DNA of 64,000 nt, taken from the NCBI RefSeq assembly GCF_000006445.2, contig NC_006047.2, forward strand, positions 930,001-994,000, given 5' to 3'. This DNA comes from Debaryomyces hansenii CBS767 (lineage: Eukaryota > Ascomycota > Pichiomycetes > Serinales > Debaryomycetaceae). Position 1 is the first letter of the stretch. Every line of letters begins with the position of its first letter. The position numbers and the translations under genes are program-made. Below, in pieces: positions 1 through 10,919 of the stretch. The notes under the pieces are model-generated. The model had not been told where the DNA came from and did not search any database. It saw only the letters and a list, made by a program, of their open reading frames with translations.

Positions 1-1
1 T

Positions 2-352
2 GTAGTAGTTGATCCTAGAGGTAAGTACTTTGCGGTGGGCTCTAATGAAGGGGTGGTATCGCTCTGGAACACTTCGTCCATGCTCATCTCGAAGGTGCTC
101 ACCAATACTGATGAAGCCATTGCAAATATCGATATCAGTCGTGACGGAACGTATGTAGCAGTGGCATACGATAGCGGAGAAAACATAAAGATCTTTGACT
201 ATGACACTACAGAACAAGTGTACGAGGTCCCCAATAGTAACAGTGGAAACTTAGCCTTATCGCATGTGGCCTGGTTCCCTTCCAAAACTGCTTTTGTGCA
301 TACCAGTGATAATGGTAGAACAATGACATTAATGAAAAAACCTGGTAAATAA
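2..352 (+). CDS. TEX1: THO complex WD40 subunit, 3' part (TEX1-like), 5' truncated by window
   Basis: This is the C-terminal 116 residues of a WD40 protein; the frame is open from the first bases and ends with TAA at 350-352. The visible text holds about two blades: a VDPRGKYFAVGSNEGVVSLW stretch, then DISRDGTYVAVAYDSGENIKIFD, then a VAWFPSK strand. The order 'DPxGxYFAVGSxD..VSLW', 'SxDGxxxAxAxxD..I.I', 'VAWxP' is that of THOC3/Tex1, which couples transcription elongation to mRNA export in the TREX/THO complex in the nucleus. The gene start lies outside the window. The family call comes from remembered pattern only; another WD40 protein is possible because so little is visible. Confidence 0.6.
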   Translation, partial: VVVDPRGKYFAVGSNEGVVSLWNTSSMLISKVLTNTDEAIANIDISRDGTYVAVAYDSGENIKIFDYDTTEQVYEVPNSNSGNLALSHVAWFPSKTAFVHTSDNGRTMTLMKKPGK

Positions 353-915
353 TCTGTATATCTAATTTTAGCATTCCCGTTACACAATTGAACGTCCTTT
401 TCACTTATTTATCATCGTCATGTTACTAATTATTTGATATCAATCCTTGGCCATCGCAACAAAAACTTATAGAACAAGTCATTAGACGAATCATTCGACA
501 TATTGCATTATAAAAAAATAATCCTACATCAGTCTTCACGTCTCTGTTATTTTACTGGAATGACTATTCTAAAGAGACCATTATGATGAAATGATAAATA
601 GTGGTAAGAAATAATACCTAAAAATGGACCTCTTCAAAGCCAATTTTTAATACTGCCACCTCTACAATGCATCTCATATACTATGCTTAGCCCAACCAGC
701 TATAGTCATTAGCCCTACTTATTATACACGGTTAAAACTCGTCTTTGTTCTCTAAACAAAGTAGATCGTGCGAAGCGATCAAAAAAAAAAAATACCTTCA
801 AAATATCGTTATAGAAAAAAACAAATATACATTTACCTTAGAAACAGTCATTGACGGGCAATATAGATACATAACTATTGGTGAAATAAACGAAAATTGT
901 TCTAAACAGACATTA
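353..915. other. Intergenic region TEX1-CDC24
   Basis: This 563-bp AT-rich spacer separates two + strand genes. It contains a run of 12 A around 781-792. The CDC24 frame stays open upstream to about 745 but has no ATG before 916. I see no RNA gene or repeat here. Confidence 0.6.
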
Positions 916-3381
916 ATGATGGATGCGAATACACAGGCACCAAGGCCTCAGTTTCGGTCAATATCAACAACATCAAACCTTTCATTAAGCTCATCCTCGA
1001 GCAGTATCACGAGAGTAGCGCTGGCACCAATACAAGCGATGGGAAATAGTTTTAATAGAGCGGCAAATAGCGAAGATAGTCTATATTACCAGAGTTCTCG
1101 CTTGAAACAGCGATTGGAGTCAATTGAGGAGATGAAGCCATTTTTAGCGGCAGCATTCGAGGTGGCCGAGCAGAGTGCAGAGCAACAGGCTTTGGCATTA
1201 TCACAGCAATTACAAGAAGAAGCTATATCTAGCGGAGACAACGAATTTAGAGCATCTATGGGATCGGGTGGGTTTTCAATACACTCTGACACGTCTTCGA
1301 TGACTTCAGTTGGGACCAACAGTAGTCCTGGAAATGCTAATAATAATATCTTCACATTCACAGCAGGTGTGCTACCTGCTAATATTGGCGTGGATCCAGC
1401 AACACATTTGTGGAAGATGTTTCAACAGGGATCGTCGTTGTGTGCATTATTCAACTGTGTGGTGTCGGACTACTCGATACCAATCGTTGGCAGTGACGAT
1501 CTCCGAGTGTGTAAGAAGTCTGTATATGACTTTTTGATAGCCGTGAAGATGCATTTAAACTTTGAAGATGATTCAATGTTCACCATATCCGATGTATTCC
1601 TGGATAACACCCATGACCTTTTAAAAGTATTAAAAGTAGTGAACAAATTGGTGTCATTAAAGACCTCTAAGAACCCAGTAAACTTTGAGGTGGGGCAATT
1701 AGCAATAGGTGAACTTGCCATAAGCGATGATCGATCAAAAGTACTAAAGGAGATGATAGAAACTGAAAGGAAATACGTCCAGGACTTGGAATTGTTACTT
1801 GCTTACAGAAATGATTTACAGAATGCTGAACTTGTCTCGAGTGAACTGATACATATACTTTTTCCCAATTTAAATGAGATTATAGATTTTCAAAGAAGAT
1901 TTTTAAATGGGTTGGAATGTAACGTAAATATCCCACACAGATACCAGAGAATTGGGTCAATCTTTATACATGCTGCAGGCGGCCCGTTCCGTGCTTATGA
2001 GCCGTGGACAATTGGTCAGATTTCGGCAATTGACCTCATAAACAAGGAACTGATAAATTTGAAGAAGTCGTCTACATTATTGGACCCGGGGTTTGAATTA
2101 CAATCTTATATTATAAAGCCAATTCAAAGATTATGTAAATACCCCTTATTATTGAAGGAATTGATTAAGAATTCGCCTGAATCAATTTCTGATAGTAATA
2201 ACTCCCATTCTGCTGCATATAATGAATTGATATTGGCAAATTCTGCCGTAAAAGAAGTAGCCAATCAAGTCAACGAGGCGCAAAGAAGATCTGAAAATGT
2301 TGGTTACTTACAAAGTTTAATTGAAAGGGTAAATAACTGGAGAGGATTTAATTTAAAGGACCAGGGTGAACTACTTCATCATGGCGTGGTGGGTGTTAAA
2401 GATGCAGAAAATGAAAAGGAATATTTTGCTTACTTATTTGAGAAGATAATATTTTTCTTCATTGATGGCTCTAATACCTCAAAAGATAAAGAAGGAAAAA
2501 AGAAAAGGGATATTTTGTCTTCCAGAAAGAAATCTCAATCATCATCGACAACAAACCTCTTGGATACATTAAATCACGCTAAGGATAAATATTTGCTAGA
2601 ATTAAAGGGTAGAGTGTACATCCTGGAAATTTATAATATTTCAATATCGAATTCTCAAGGATACACATTAGTTATTTCATGGTCTGGTAAGAAGGAAAGT
2701 GGGTCGTTCACTTTAAGATATAGAACCGAAGAATTAAGGAATCAATGGGAAAAATGCTTAAGAACTTTGAAGACGAACGAAATGAATAATCAGATTCATA
2801 GAAAATTACGTGACTCACATGGATCATTGTTAACGAATGATTCTTCAGGATACGATGGTAGTTATGGTCACAATTCCCATGATGGGTATTCATCCAGATC
2901 CTCAAATGGCTCCACCTATCAACGTCATCATTCTTCATCATCCACATTCAGTATGATGAGACAATCCCGATCAAAATCTTCCTCCGACCATCAAAATACC
3001 CGTACCTCTTCATCTTCATTGTCCAACTCTGCAAATAATGCATTTCTGGATAAGAACGAGCATTCATTCCTGTCTGCCTCTTCTGGTTCTTCAATGGTCG
3101 CAATTAAACTAGTTTATAATAAGATCGAAATTCAAGGTATATTGCTTGTTTCTACTTCCATACAGTTTACCGATTTGCATCTGAAAATATCTTCCAAAAT
3201 TGCTGCTAGCAATGAGGTCAACGACGATATCCTTGTTAATAAATTGAAGTACAAGGATGAGGATGGCGATTTTGTGGTCATGGACTCTAATGATGACTGG
3301 ACTTTAGCCATTGATACTTTAGATGAACTTAACGAAAATAACGAAAGTGATGAACGTATTGTAACAATATGGGCATCGTGA
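916..3381 (+). CDS. CDC24: Rho guanine-nucleotide exchange factor Cdc24
   Basis: This protein of about 821 residues is the GEF that loads Cdc42 with GTP at sites of polarised growth. Domains in order: a Ser-rich N-terminus; a calponin-homology-like block around residues 150-260 (LWKMFQQGSSLCALFNCV); a DH/RhoGEF domain from about residue 276 (EMIETERKYVQDLELLL, later LQSYIIKPIQRLCKYPLLLKEL); a PH domain to about 640; a Ser-rich linker; and a C-terminal PB1 domain with the acidic OPCA motif YKDEDGDFVVMDSNDDW, which in yeast binds Bem1. I chose ATG 916 (tandem ATG ATG). The frame is open back to 745, but only a TTG is available there. Length fits Candida Cdc24. Its S. cerevisiae neighbours CLN3 and CYC3 also lie in this window. 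Confidence 0.96.
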   Translation: MMDANTQAPRPQFRSISTTSNLSLSSSSSSITRVALAPIQAMGNSFNRAANSEDSLYYQSSRLKQRLESIEEMKPFLAAAFEVAEQSAEQQALALSQQLQEEAISSGDNEFRASMGSGGFSIHSDTSSMTSVGTNSSPGNANNNIFTFTAGVLPANIGVDPATHLWKMFQQGSSLCALFNCVVSDYSIPIVGSDDLRVCKKSVYDFLIAVKMHLNFEDDSMFTISDVFLDNTHDLLKVLKVVNKLVSLKTSKNPVNFEVGQLAIGELAISDDRSKVLKEMIETERKYVQDLELLLAYRNDLQNAELVSSELIHILFPNLNEIIDFQRRFLNGLECNVNIPHRYQRIGSIFIHAAGGPFRAYEPWTIGQISAIDLINKELINLKKSSTLLDPGFELQSYIIKPIQRLCKYPLLLKELIKNSPESISDSNNSHSAAYNELILANSAVKEVANQVNEAQRRSENVGYLQSLIERVNNWRGFNLKDQGELLHHGVVGVKDAENEKEYFAYLFEKIIFFFIDGSNTSKDKEGKKKRDILSSRKKSQSSSTTNLLDTLNHAKDKYLLELKGRVYILEIYNISISNSQGYTLVISWSGKKESGSFTLRYRTEELRNQWEKCLRTLKTNEMNNQIHRKLRDSHGSLLTNDSSGYDGSYGHNSHDGYSSRSSNGSTYQRHHSSSSTFSMMRQSRSKSSSDHQNTRTSSSSLSNSANNAFLDKNEHSFLSASSGSSMVAIKLVYNKIEIQGILLVSTSIQFTDLHLKISSKIAASNEVNDDILVNKLKYKDEDGDFVVMDSNDDWTLAIDTLDELNENNESDERIVTIWAS

Positions 3382-3735
3382 AATGTTGACATGAACTTTT
3401 GCACTGTGAAGTGGTATACAGATTAGACTACATGCTGTATGTACGATTCGAGCAGGTCTAAAGTCATTTCTTAATTTATATTTATTAATTATTATATTGC
3501 CTAATTATTCTAGATAATAATTCATGTCTTATAACTGCAAATTTAGTTACACATCCTCGCCGTAATCAGTAGTTTTTCTTAATCGCTTAACAATCTTTCA
3601 AATTTGATTCGTCAAAATTTTTATCGTAAATTCATCGCACTGTCTACCGAGTCGATGATTCATTAATGCAAATTTATCTTACTCGATACGAATTGCTAGA
3701 GTATACAACAGATATTTCGGAAGACCTTGTTTGAA
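3382..3735. other. Intergenic region CDC24-CIR2
   Basis: 354 bp of AT-rich DNA between two co-oriented genes, serving as CDC24 3' UTR and CIR2 promoter. No RNA gene, repeat or conserved ORF seen. Confidence 0.6.
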
Positions 3736-5691
3736 ATGTTGAAGACTAAGAATTGTTTAGCTTTACGTCATTTCGTAAAGAAAAATAATATAGTGAAACA
3801 CTTATCCACTAGATCTTTGTTAGTTCCATTAAAACCAACGACGCATAGACTACAGACGATTCGTAAATTCGCCAGCACCACCAGAATAAGGAATGAAACC
3901 GAAGAGCAATTAAACCATAATAACGAAATACCATTCGAACGGTTATCGGAAGAAGAACAAGCAACATTGAAAGATGAAAGAGCAGCAGATTCTGTCGATG
4001 TTTGTATTGTTGGAGGAGGACCAGCTGGCTTAGTTACTGCCATCAAATTAAAATTGCTTGATAATGAACAGGGCACAGGTGAGTTAAGAGTGGTAGTTTT
4101 GGAAAAAGCTGGTGATTTCGGTGCACATATTGTTAGTGGTGCAGTTATAGAGCCAAAGGCATTAAAAGAATTATTTCCCGATAGCGAATTTTTGAATGAA
4201 GATGGATCAGGAATTCCATTGCCCGATGATTTAGTTACCATGGTAGAAAGTGATACAATGAAATACTTGACCAACGAATATGCGTATCCAATGCCTGAAC
4301 CACCTCAGTTGGTCAACCATGGCAAGAACTATATTGTTTCATTGAATAATGTAGTCAAATTTTTAGCTGAAAAAGCTGAAGAGTTGGGTGTTGAATTATA
4401 CCCTGGAATTTCCGTAAGCGAGGTAATCTATAATGAAAAAGGTGATGCGATCAAGGGTGTAGCTACAAAAGATATGGGAATTTCAAAAACTGGAGCTCCT
4501 AAGGATTCATTTGAGAGAGGTATGGAATTTCACGCTCGAATGACTGTACTCGGTGAAGGTTGTCATGGTTCCTTAACAAAAGAAGTAATCTCCAGATATA
4601 ACTTAAGAGAAAACAGTGAACCTCAAACCTATGGCTTAGGAATCAAAGAAGTCTGGGAAGTCAAGCCAGAGAATTTTGAAAAAGGTGCAGTAGCGCATAC
4701 TATGGGTTATCCATTATCATCAGATGTTTATGGCGGTGGTTTTATGTATCATTTTGGTGATGGATTAGTTACCGTAGGTTTGGTTGTTGGATTGGATTAT
4801 GCTAATCCTTATATTTCACCGTATCAAGAATTTCAGAAGATGAAATTACATCCATTTTACTCGAACGTATTAGAGGGTGGGAAATGTCTATCGTATGCAG
4901 CTAGAGCCCTTAATGAAGGTGGATTTCAATCTGTTCCACAGTTATATTTCCCAGGTGGAATTTTAGTTGGTTGCTCAGCTGGTTTTGTTAACGTACCAAA
5001 GATCAAAGGTACACATACTGCCATGAAATCGGGTATTCTAGCAGCAGAAACTATTTTCAATGAAGTAAAATCTTTGGATCCAGTTGAAGAAGGAACATTA
5101 GATGACGCTGAACCAATAGTATTGAAATCATACGAAGAAGCATACGAAAAATCGTGGATCTACGATGAATTAAATGAAGTCCGTAATGTTCGTCCTTCAT
5201 TTAACGGTCCTTTAGGATTCTTAGGTGGTTTAATTCATTCGGGTCTTTCAACTATGTTTACAAGGGGACATGAACCATGGACTTTAAGTCATCATTCTAC
5301 TGATGCTGCGGCCACAAAGGATGCATCTAACTATGAACCTATTGAATACCCTAAGCCTGATGGTAAAATAACTTTTGATCTCTTAACTTCAGTATCAAGA
5401 ACAGGTACTTACCATGATGATGATGAACAATGTCACTTGAGGATTCCAGATCAAGATTACCGTAAACATGCAAGCATTTCTTATCCAAAATTTAAGGGCG
5501 TGGAGCAAAGATTTTGTCCTGCAGGGGTCTATGAGTATACAGAAGATGAAAATGAACCGTTAGGTGTAAAATTCCAAATCAACAGTCAAAATTGTATTCA
5601 TTGCAAAACTTGCGATATTAAGGTTCCAACGCAAGATATAAACTGGACTGTTCCTGAAGGTGGTGGAGGTCCAAAATATTATATGACATAA
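3736..5691 (+). CDS. CIR2: Electron-transfer flavoprotein:ubiquinone oxidoreductase, mitochondrial
   Basis: This 651-residue protein passes electrons from electron-transfer flavoprotein to ubiquinone at the inner mitochondrial membrane. The first 45 or so residues are basic and Ser/Thr rich, as expected of a mitochondrial presequence. The FAD-binding dinucleotide motif VCIVGGGPAG has its glycines at residues 93-98. The GxGxxG is followed by an ETF-QO fold (HIVSGAVIEP, GGFQSVPQLYFPGG, GCSAGFVNVPKIKGTH). The C-terminus carries the 4Fe-4S ligands C594 and C620-x2-C623-x2-C626, so the cluster is intact. Start is ATG 3736; the frame opens at 3727 only through a TTG. It is convergent with GDS1, its neighbour also in S. 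cerevisiae (YOR356W/YOR355W). Confidence 0.95.
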   Translation: MLKTKNCLALRHFVKKNNIVKHLSTRSLLVPLKPTTHRLQTIRKFASTTRIRNETEEQLNHNNEIPFERLSEEEQATLKDERAADSVDVCIVGGGPAGLVTAIKLKLLDNEQGTGELRVVVLEKAGDFGAHIVSGAVIEPKALKELFPDSEFLNEDGSGIPLPDDLVTMVESDTMKYLTNEYAYPMPEPPQLVNHGKNYIVSLNNVVKFLAEKAEELGVELYPGISVSEVIYNEKGDAIKGVATKDMGISKTGAPKDSFERGMEFHARMTVLGEGCHGSLTKEVISRYNLRENSEPQTYGLGIKEVWEVKPENFEKGAVAHTMGYPLSSDVYGGGFMYHFGDGLVTVGLVVGLDYANPYISPYQEFQKMKLHPFYSNVLEGGKCLSYAARALNEGGFQSVPQLYFPGGILVGCSAGFVNVPKIKGTHTAMKSGILAAETIFNEVKSLDPVEEGTLDDAEPIVLKSYEEAYEKSWIYDELNEVRNVRPSFNGPLGFLGGLIHSGLSTMFTRGHEPWTLSHHSTDAAATKDASNYEPIEYPKPDGKITFDLLTSVSRTGTYHDDDEQCHLRIPDQDYRKHASISYPKFKGVEQRFCPAGVYEYTEDENEPLGVKFQINSQNCIHCKTCDIKVPTQDINWTVPEGGGGPKYYMT

Positions 5692-6182
5692 CTTATCATA
5701 TAACAATAATATTTAATAGATGTGCAATAGCTAACAATACTGTAAAATAATCTACGAATCCAAAATAACTTAAATAGTTTATATTATACAAATAGAGATG
5801 TCATGACAAAAACAAAAATAATATAATAATAATACTAAGTACTATCAAACACATTTCTTGAAAAATAGTCATAAGCCGTTAAGAATAGTTTTTAATATAC
5901 ACACAGGATTAAACATGATATACTACCTCCAGTAATAACCAATAATTCCCACAATTAATACAATAAAATAAATCAAACCACGATGATTTGTGCCTGTTTT
6001 TAATATCTTTAAATAAGGAAAACCTTAACCCATGAAATTTTTTTCCGATTTTAAATATATTAGCTGAATGTTTTTCATATCTTTTTTTTAGATTTTTAAA
6101 CAATTTTAAGAAGTAGAGAAGTTAAGGAATACGAGAGTAATGAAAACGCCTGAAAATAATTGACCAAAAAAAAAAATAACAA
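5692..6182. other. Convergent 3' intergenic region CIR2/GDS1
   Basis: 491 bp of very AT-rich DNA between two gene 3' ends, with many TATA/ATAATA tracts suitable as yeast 3'-end signals. A 64-codon minus-strand frame at 5909-6103 looks like chance. Nothing else seen. Confidence 0.6.
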
Positions 6183-7727
6183 TCAAGTGAAAAATTTATC
6201 CAAATCTGATAAACTAATCTCCTCGGGGGTACCAATATCCTGAGTTAAAAATCCTGATCTCACAACGTTCAACCACTTTTTATTAGAAGGGCAACCCACA
6301 TTTGTATTAACTGATGAGCTCGCATTAGACTTCAATAAGGACTCAGATGATTGCGATGATGGTGCTGAAATTGCTTTAAAAGCGGCTGCATGCAAGGCAG
6401 CAGCAGCAGCAGCAGCATTAGCATTATGCGAACTAGGAGTTCTTGGGGCCCTAGGGGCAGCCGCCGCAGCGGTCAAAATCTTCGGCTTCTTATTTGAGGA
6501 CAAATAAGACAAAGATTTAGAACGCTTACCATTTTTCCTGAATGAGTCGATGTACATATCATTCATATCTAAATTGATATCATTTTCTTCGTCATCATCT
6601 TCAATATCATTAAAAACCTCGAATTCTTCAAACTCTAAGTCAGATTCTTGTTGATTATTAGACGTGATCTTCTTAGATTCACTATTGGTTTCAGTTAATG
6701 AAGCTGTTACTGGTGCTGAAAAATATGGGACAACCAAGTTCGATTTATCTAAGGCACTTTCTAAAAAGGTATTTTTTGTAACTCCTAAATCAAACATTGT
6801 TTGCCTTCTTGGTTTCAAAAGGTTAGCTTGTTTGTCAGCTTCTAATGAACTTGGTTCATCAATTTTAGATGAGGAAGGACTCTCAATCTGATTATGTTGC
6901 TGTTTCTGAACTTCCATGACATTTTTAACATGTAAATGGAAATCCTCAGTTAAAAGTCCTCTATAAACATACACCATTCTTTTAGGTGATGCATCAGCCC
7001 AATCTCTAGATAAAGCATATTTAAGACTGGAATCACCCTTTTCGACTCTTTTAACATAAGCATTCAATTTAGCACTCACAAGGTTCGATGTTTTTGTTGA
7101 CAAATTAGCCATGTCTGGATGTTGTTCAACTAAGATATCACAAATTTGCTTGACGGTCATTCCGCTTCCTTCAGGATCTTTCTCGTATAATATCACGAAA
7201 ATTGCATACAAAACATCGTCCTCTAAAGAAGGATCGTCCTTTTGACTAGGTTTTGGTTTCTCGCCTGTAACAGGAATTGTGGTTGAAATACCTGTTGCAA
7301 TGGGTGCCCTACTGGTATTCTTAGGTTTTTTCAAAGCATTAACATTTGAACCAGAAGAATTGATTGATGGAGATGAGCCTCTTGAGCTGTTCGAAGTAAT
7401 GGATGTAGTCGAAGATGGTGCAATTGTTGTTGCATTCAATTTCCGATACGAGTCTGAGTTCATCAAAGAATCAGGTGAAATGCTTCTCAGGGTAGGAGAC
7501 AACTCAACGGGGCTTAAACTCTTCTCTGGGGTCAATGGCTTAATATCACTCTCAGAAAGCTTCCCCTTCAAATCATCCATTGACAGCTTGAAGCCTTGAG
7601 TCATATCATTGTCAGATGAACTTGTCGACGCCGATGAATTTAAGCTCAATGTCTTGGGGTTGAAAGCCGGGGATGCGGGAGTTGAAGTAACTGGAAATCC
7701 AAGAGGTCTTCTATCTGCCAAAGCCAT
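6183..7727 (-). CDS. GDS1: Gds1-family protein
   Basis: This 514-residue protein has one conserved block, about residues 167-262, that looks like a winged-helix-type fold (DDVLYAIFVILYEKDPEGSG, KQICDILVEQHPDMANLSTK, KLNAYVKRVEKGDSSLKYAL, MVYVYRGLL). The flanks are low complexity: Ser/Thr-rich N-terminus, an acidic stretch EFEEFEVFNDIEDDDEE, two alanine runs encoded partly by GCN repeats near 6391-6480, and a basic KRSKSLSYLSSNKKPK. In S. cerevisiae GDS1 was found as a suppressor of a nam9 (mitochondrial ribosomal protein) glycerol growth defect; its biochemistry is not settled. The fold suggests DNA or protein binding, which is inference. Convergent linkage with CIR2 supports orthology. Start ATG 7725-7727. 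Confidence 0.88.
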   Translation of the reverse strand: MALADRRPLGFPVTSTPASPAFNPKTLSLNSSASTSSSDNDMTQGFKLSMDDLKGKLSESDIKPLTPEKSLSPVELSPTLRSISPDSLMNSDSYRKLNATTIAPSSTTSITSNSSRGSSPSINSSGSNVNALKKPKNTSRAPIATGISTTIPVTGEKPKPSQKDDPSLEDDVLYAIFVILYEKDPEGSGMTVKQICDILVEQHPDMANLSTKTSNLVSAKLNAYVKRVEKGDSSLKYALSRDWADASPKRMVYVYRGLLTEDFHLHVKNVMEVQKQQHNQIESPSSSKIDEPSSLEADKQANLLKPRRQTMFDLGVTKNTFLESALDKSNLVVPYFSAPVTASLTETNSESKKITSNNQQESDLEFEEFEVFNDIEDDDEENDINLDMNDMYIDSFRKNGKRSKSLSYLSSNKKPKILTAAAAAPRAPRTPSSHNANAAAAAAALHAAAFKAISAPSSQSSESLLKSNASSSVNTNVGCPSNKKWLNVVRSGFLTQDIGTPEEISLSDLDKFFT

Positions 7728-9416
7728 ATCTTTTCTGTAAGTTTTGTAACACTTGTAAATTTATAAATACTTGCAAATTATGGATTTAAACAAGTAAAGT
7801 TATTGGAAACAACGGTTCATGTAATTTGAAGGATGGAATATTTATAAATTTTTAATTATAATGTAATTGCTAAAACCAAATTCTTAGTTTTACTGTTATG
7901 ACAAAAATCTTTTGATGGAAGGGTAATAAGTTATAAAAATAATTAAATATTATAAACAAATCCCTGTAATAACACTGATAGTCTTGATTTCTGCTTTGTA
8001 TTAAAACAAAAACCTGGTAAAAAAAATGTTAAAAACGAAAGAAAAAGAAAAAGAAAAAAAAAAAGGTCTATAATAAACATTAATATTAATTATCCTTATG
8101 AGAAGAACGTTCAACTATATTACTTATAGTGTTCTCTTTGTAGTTGGCCCCAAATATACTAGATAAATCCAAGATTTCTATTTTCACCTTTTTTTTTCAA
8201 CCCCTTATTAACAAAGTCAAAACAAAGAACCCTGGTACTTAAAAGTATACATTTACCTCGTAATATCCAAATAGTAATCATACATTTTCTTTCGATAGAT
8301 CTATGTATCTTTTTCTTAACCTATTGTAGAAAAAGGATTAATGGTTCCGATTAAACAGGGATTGCTTAAATTTTCAGGTGTAATTTTCAGATGTCGCAAA
8401 GTGAATTTTTACTCTCCAAACAGCAGTCACGATAACAGTTCTTTTTCTTTTGATTTATTATTCGTTCAGGTACACTCTGTCTCTCTACGGTCTACTTTAC
8501 AATGGGAACATCTACATCTATATTATGATGTCTCTGTCGTGTTTCTTGCTCCCAGGGCGCTTTCTAATTCCTCTTGTATGGTTCTAAAGTTGACACGAAC
8601 ACATATGCCGTAGGGCCGGAACCGCTCTTATTAGAATATTTGCCAGCACAACCAATATTGATTCGTAACTACCCTAGCTCTACAAACTACTAGTGATCTT
8701 CATGGGAGATCCTCCTGAGGTCTCATATCATCCAAAATGTTACTCCTATTGCAATATCAAAGCTGTATTCGAGAGCCATCTGATAAATATTGCAACCATT
8801 TTAGGCGCGCAAAGAACTTTTTCCAGGTGCCGATAAGAAAAACAAGCTACATAAATATAGATAAGTACATAGACGTGTTAAAGATACTTAAATTACGTGC
8901 AAATTTCCATCCGGAATGGATACGCCATCCTGGATTTATATCTATTCGAAGGACTCATAAGCGACTACCTTCATCTATTCCAGTTTCACTAGTATCTGCA
9001 TGGATCTACAAATCATGAAATACTGTCGTGTAAGTACCAAATCATAACAATTTCGTTGCAACAAATTGTGAATTAAATATCGCGATAAGTAGGTCACAAT
9101 ATTATCATATGACATAAGAGGGCTGAGACCTGTAATTTGCAGCTATAAGGTAGTTCACACATAGCGTAATATTAACCGACGGTTGACGGTTAAAATTTGA
9201 CGAAGGAACACAAAATCAAATACGGCTAAAAGGCACCATTTGCAGCTTAATATGCTAAATTAGGATAATTTATGCTTAATTATGTTTAATTGACCTAATT
9301 CAGGCTATATTGAGGTACCAATGTACTACCACATGCATCCCACAGTTTCTAAAATTGGATGCGGACAATGGAGTTACGTACGAAGAATAGGCTGTTGTAT
9401 TCATTATGAAGAACGA
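7728..9416. other. Long intergenic region upstream of GDS1
   Basis: 1.69 kb between the GDS1 start and the 3' end of the JmjC gene. It holds a purine-rich stretch (8031-8066, A/G only for over 30 bases), two short + strand frames (8341-8613, 8737-9018) with no recognisable protein character, and a TAATT-rich patch at 9240-9315 including CCTAATTCAGG. It could hold a long 5' leader or ncRNA, but I see no direct evidence. Confidence 0.5.
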
Positions 9417-10919
9417 CTAATCTAAAATTAGAGAACCTTTGATAGCCAAATCTATGGCTTTTTTACATTTTTCGAAATCATCATGCCAATAAGAGTCCTG
9501 GTAGACACTAGACAATGAGTCGCCGGATGGGGGTATGAACCAGTAGTTCAAAGCAATGTGGACGTTGTCCTTATTCTCGGCTACAGTGTCGCTGCCAAAA
9601 CTGGATACTTCGTGGAACCATCCAGTAGGCAAGTATAGCATTTCGCCGGGTTTCAACCATACGGTCAACCTAGGGGTGTCCAAAAACCCCGGAAAGTGTC
9701 TGTTACTGAAATTAATAAGCTCCAGGCGTTCATGTGCGCTCAATTCGTCGAGGTGCAATAGTACAGGTGGAATTTGAGAGAAACTAGGGGGATTTATCGG
9801 TTTATGGTCGAATTTCGATTCCTGCTTATTGATGATAGTCAATAGTTCCTTTTTCGCTTCTGGATCTACGTCTTCATGGTCTAATTGCCATTTGGCGACT
9901 TCCCGCACCATGGCACCATCTTCTCTGACGTGACTCCATGTTGGTGCCTTCTCGTCTCTGTGGTAGTCAATGACCCCTGAATTGTAAACTTTATATATGG
10001 TGCCAACAGTAGACAACTTATCTGCATCATACGGACAAAATAATGTAAATCGCTTTGATCCAGAAACCAAGATGTAGAGATTATCCGCATGGTCATGATG
10101 CAAACCGGACGAACTTCCATTTCCCGGGATATACTTGCTAGAGAGGTCACCAAGGTTCTCTGGTTTCTGACTTGGTTTAGAGTAGCCCATCCATATATTC
10201 ATCTGCTGTGGAATCAACATGGATAATAAGGATGGGGTGTGAGGTAGCTTGTTGTACATGTTTGCCAAAGGAGGCTGAAATAATTGACGAATTCGTTCCC
10301 GTATTTCTTCTTCTTCCATCTCGTCGTCTGATTCCTGAAAATCATCTTGCAAATTGCTCATATCTATGGACCCAAAAGAGGAATCAGATTCCGAGCCGTC
10401 CTCCTGTTGAAAGAGTGGCTCTACTTCTTCTCCGTCTTCCTCTTCACTATCTCCGCACTCCTTTTCGTCCTCCTCAATCTCCTCCTCTAATTCCTTATCA
10501 GAGTCGTCACTACCGTGCGAATTGTCAGAATCACTGTCGTTCTCGTACTGAGTCGTCAAATAATAATCGGCCTCGCCTTTGTCAAACTTTTCCACCAATT
10601 CGTCCAATCCCATGCTAACTCGCTCGAGATTGCTTCCGAACCCTCCCTTATATCTCTTTTCCACCTTCAACTTACCATAGTATCCCAATAACCCCACCAA
10701 ATTGTCGATGCGGAAATCATTAATATCAATTTCCTTGATGCAATTTGTGAATTTAACCGGTCTTCTAGGTTTGACGTATCTTTCATAAAACTCCTCCAGA
10801 TTTAAACTTTCTACTTCAATTTGTTGTATGAGCTCATTATCTCCACTTATCCTGTATTTCGTATACTCATGGCAAGCATGTGCTACACTGTGGTTGTGTT
10901 TGGTCTTCTTAATTCCCAT
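9417..10919 (-). CDS. JmjC-domain (cupin_8 type) 2-oxoglutarate/Fe(II) oxygenase
   Basis: This 500-residue protein has an N-terminal segment (FYERYVKPRRPVKFTN) typical of the entry to JmjC/FIH-type cupins, a long acidic Asp/Glu/Ser insert around residues 125-215, and then the catalytic cupin. The Fe(II) site is visible as H-x-D in SSGLHHDHADNLYILVSG with the distal His in NVHIALNYWF. KRFTLFCPYDADKL, LKPGEMLYLPTGWFHEVSS and the terminal WFIPPSG match the family in order. The class hydroxylates proteins or RNA (HIF1AN, TYW5, JMJD4/5/7 types); I cannot assign the substrate. No PHD finger or other chromatin reader is present, so a histone demethylase role is not supported. Start ATG 10917-10919. 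Confidence 0.8.
   Translation of the reverse strand: MGIKKTKHNHSVAHACHEYTKYRISGDNELIQQIEVESLNLEEFYERYVKPRRPVKFTNCIKEIDINDFRIDNLVGLLGYYGKLKVEKRYKGGFGSNLERVSMGLDELVEKFDKGEADYYLTTQYENDSDSDNSHGSDDSDKELEEEIEEDEKECGDSEEEDGEEVEPLFQQEDGSESDSSFGSIDMSNLQDDFQESDDEMEEEEIRERIRQLFQPPLANMYNKLPHTPSLLSMLIPQQMNIWMGYSKPSQKPENLGDLSSKYIPGNGSSSGLHHDHADNLYILVSGSKRFTLFCPYDADKLSTVGTIYKVYNSGVIDYHRDEKAPTWSHVREDGAMVREVAKWQLDHEDVDPEAKKELLTIINKQESKFDHKPINPPSFSQIPPVLLHLDELSAHERLELINFSNRHFPGFLDTPRLTVWLKPGEMLYLPTGWFHEVSSFGSDTVAENKDNVHIALNYWFIPPSGDSLSSVYQDSYWHDDFEKCKKAIDLAIKGSLILD

Noticed and set aside
745..915. N-terminal extension of CDC24
   Set aside because: The frame is open but begins with TTG and contains no ATG before 916; the extra residues do not resemble Cdc24.
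8031..8066. Purine-only tract upstream of GDS1
   Set aside because: Simple-sequence A/G tract of a kind common in yeast promoters; no further structure.
8341..9018. Two + strand frames of 90 and 93 codons upstream of GDS1
   Set aside because: Composition is irregular, no domain or membrane logic, and they sit in a promoter region. Could be ncRNA but no motif supports it.
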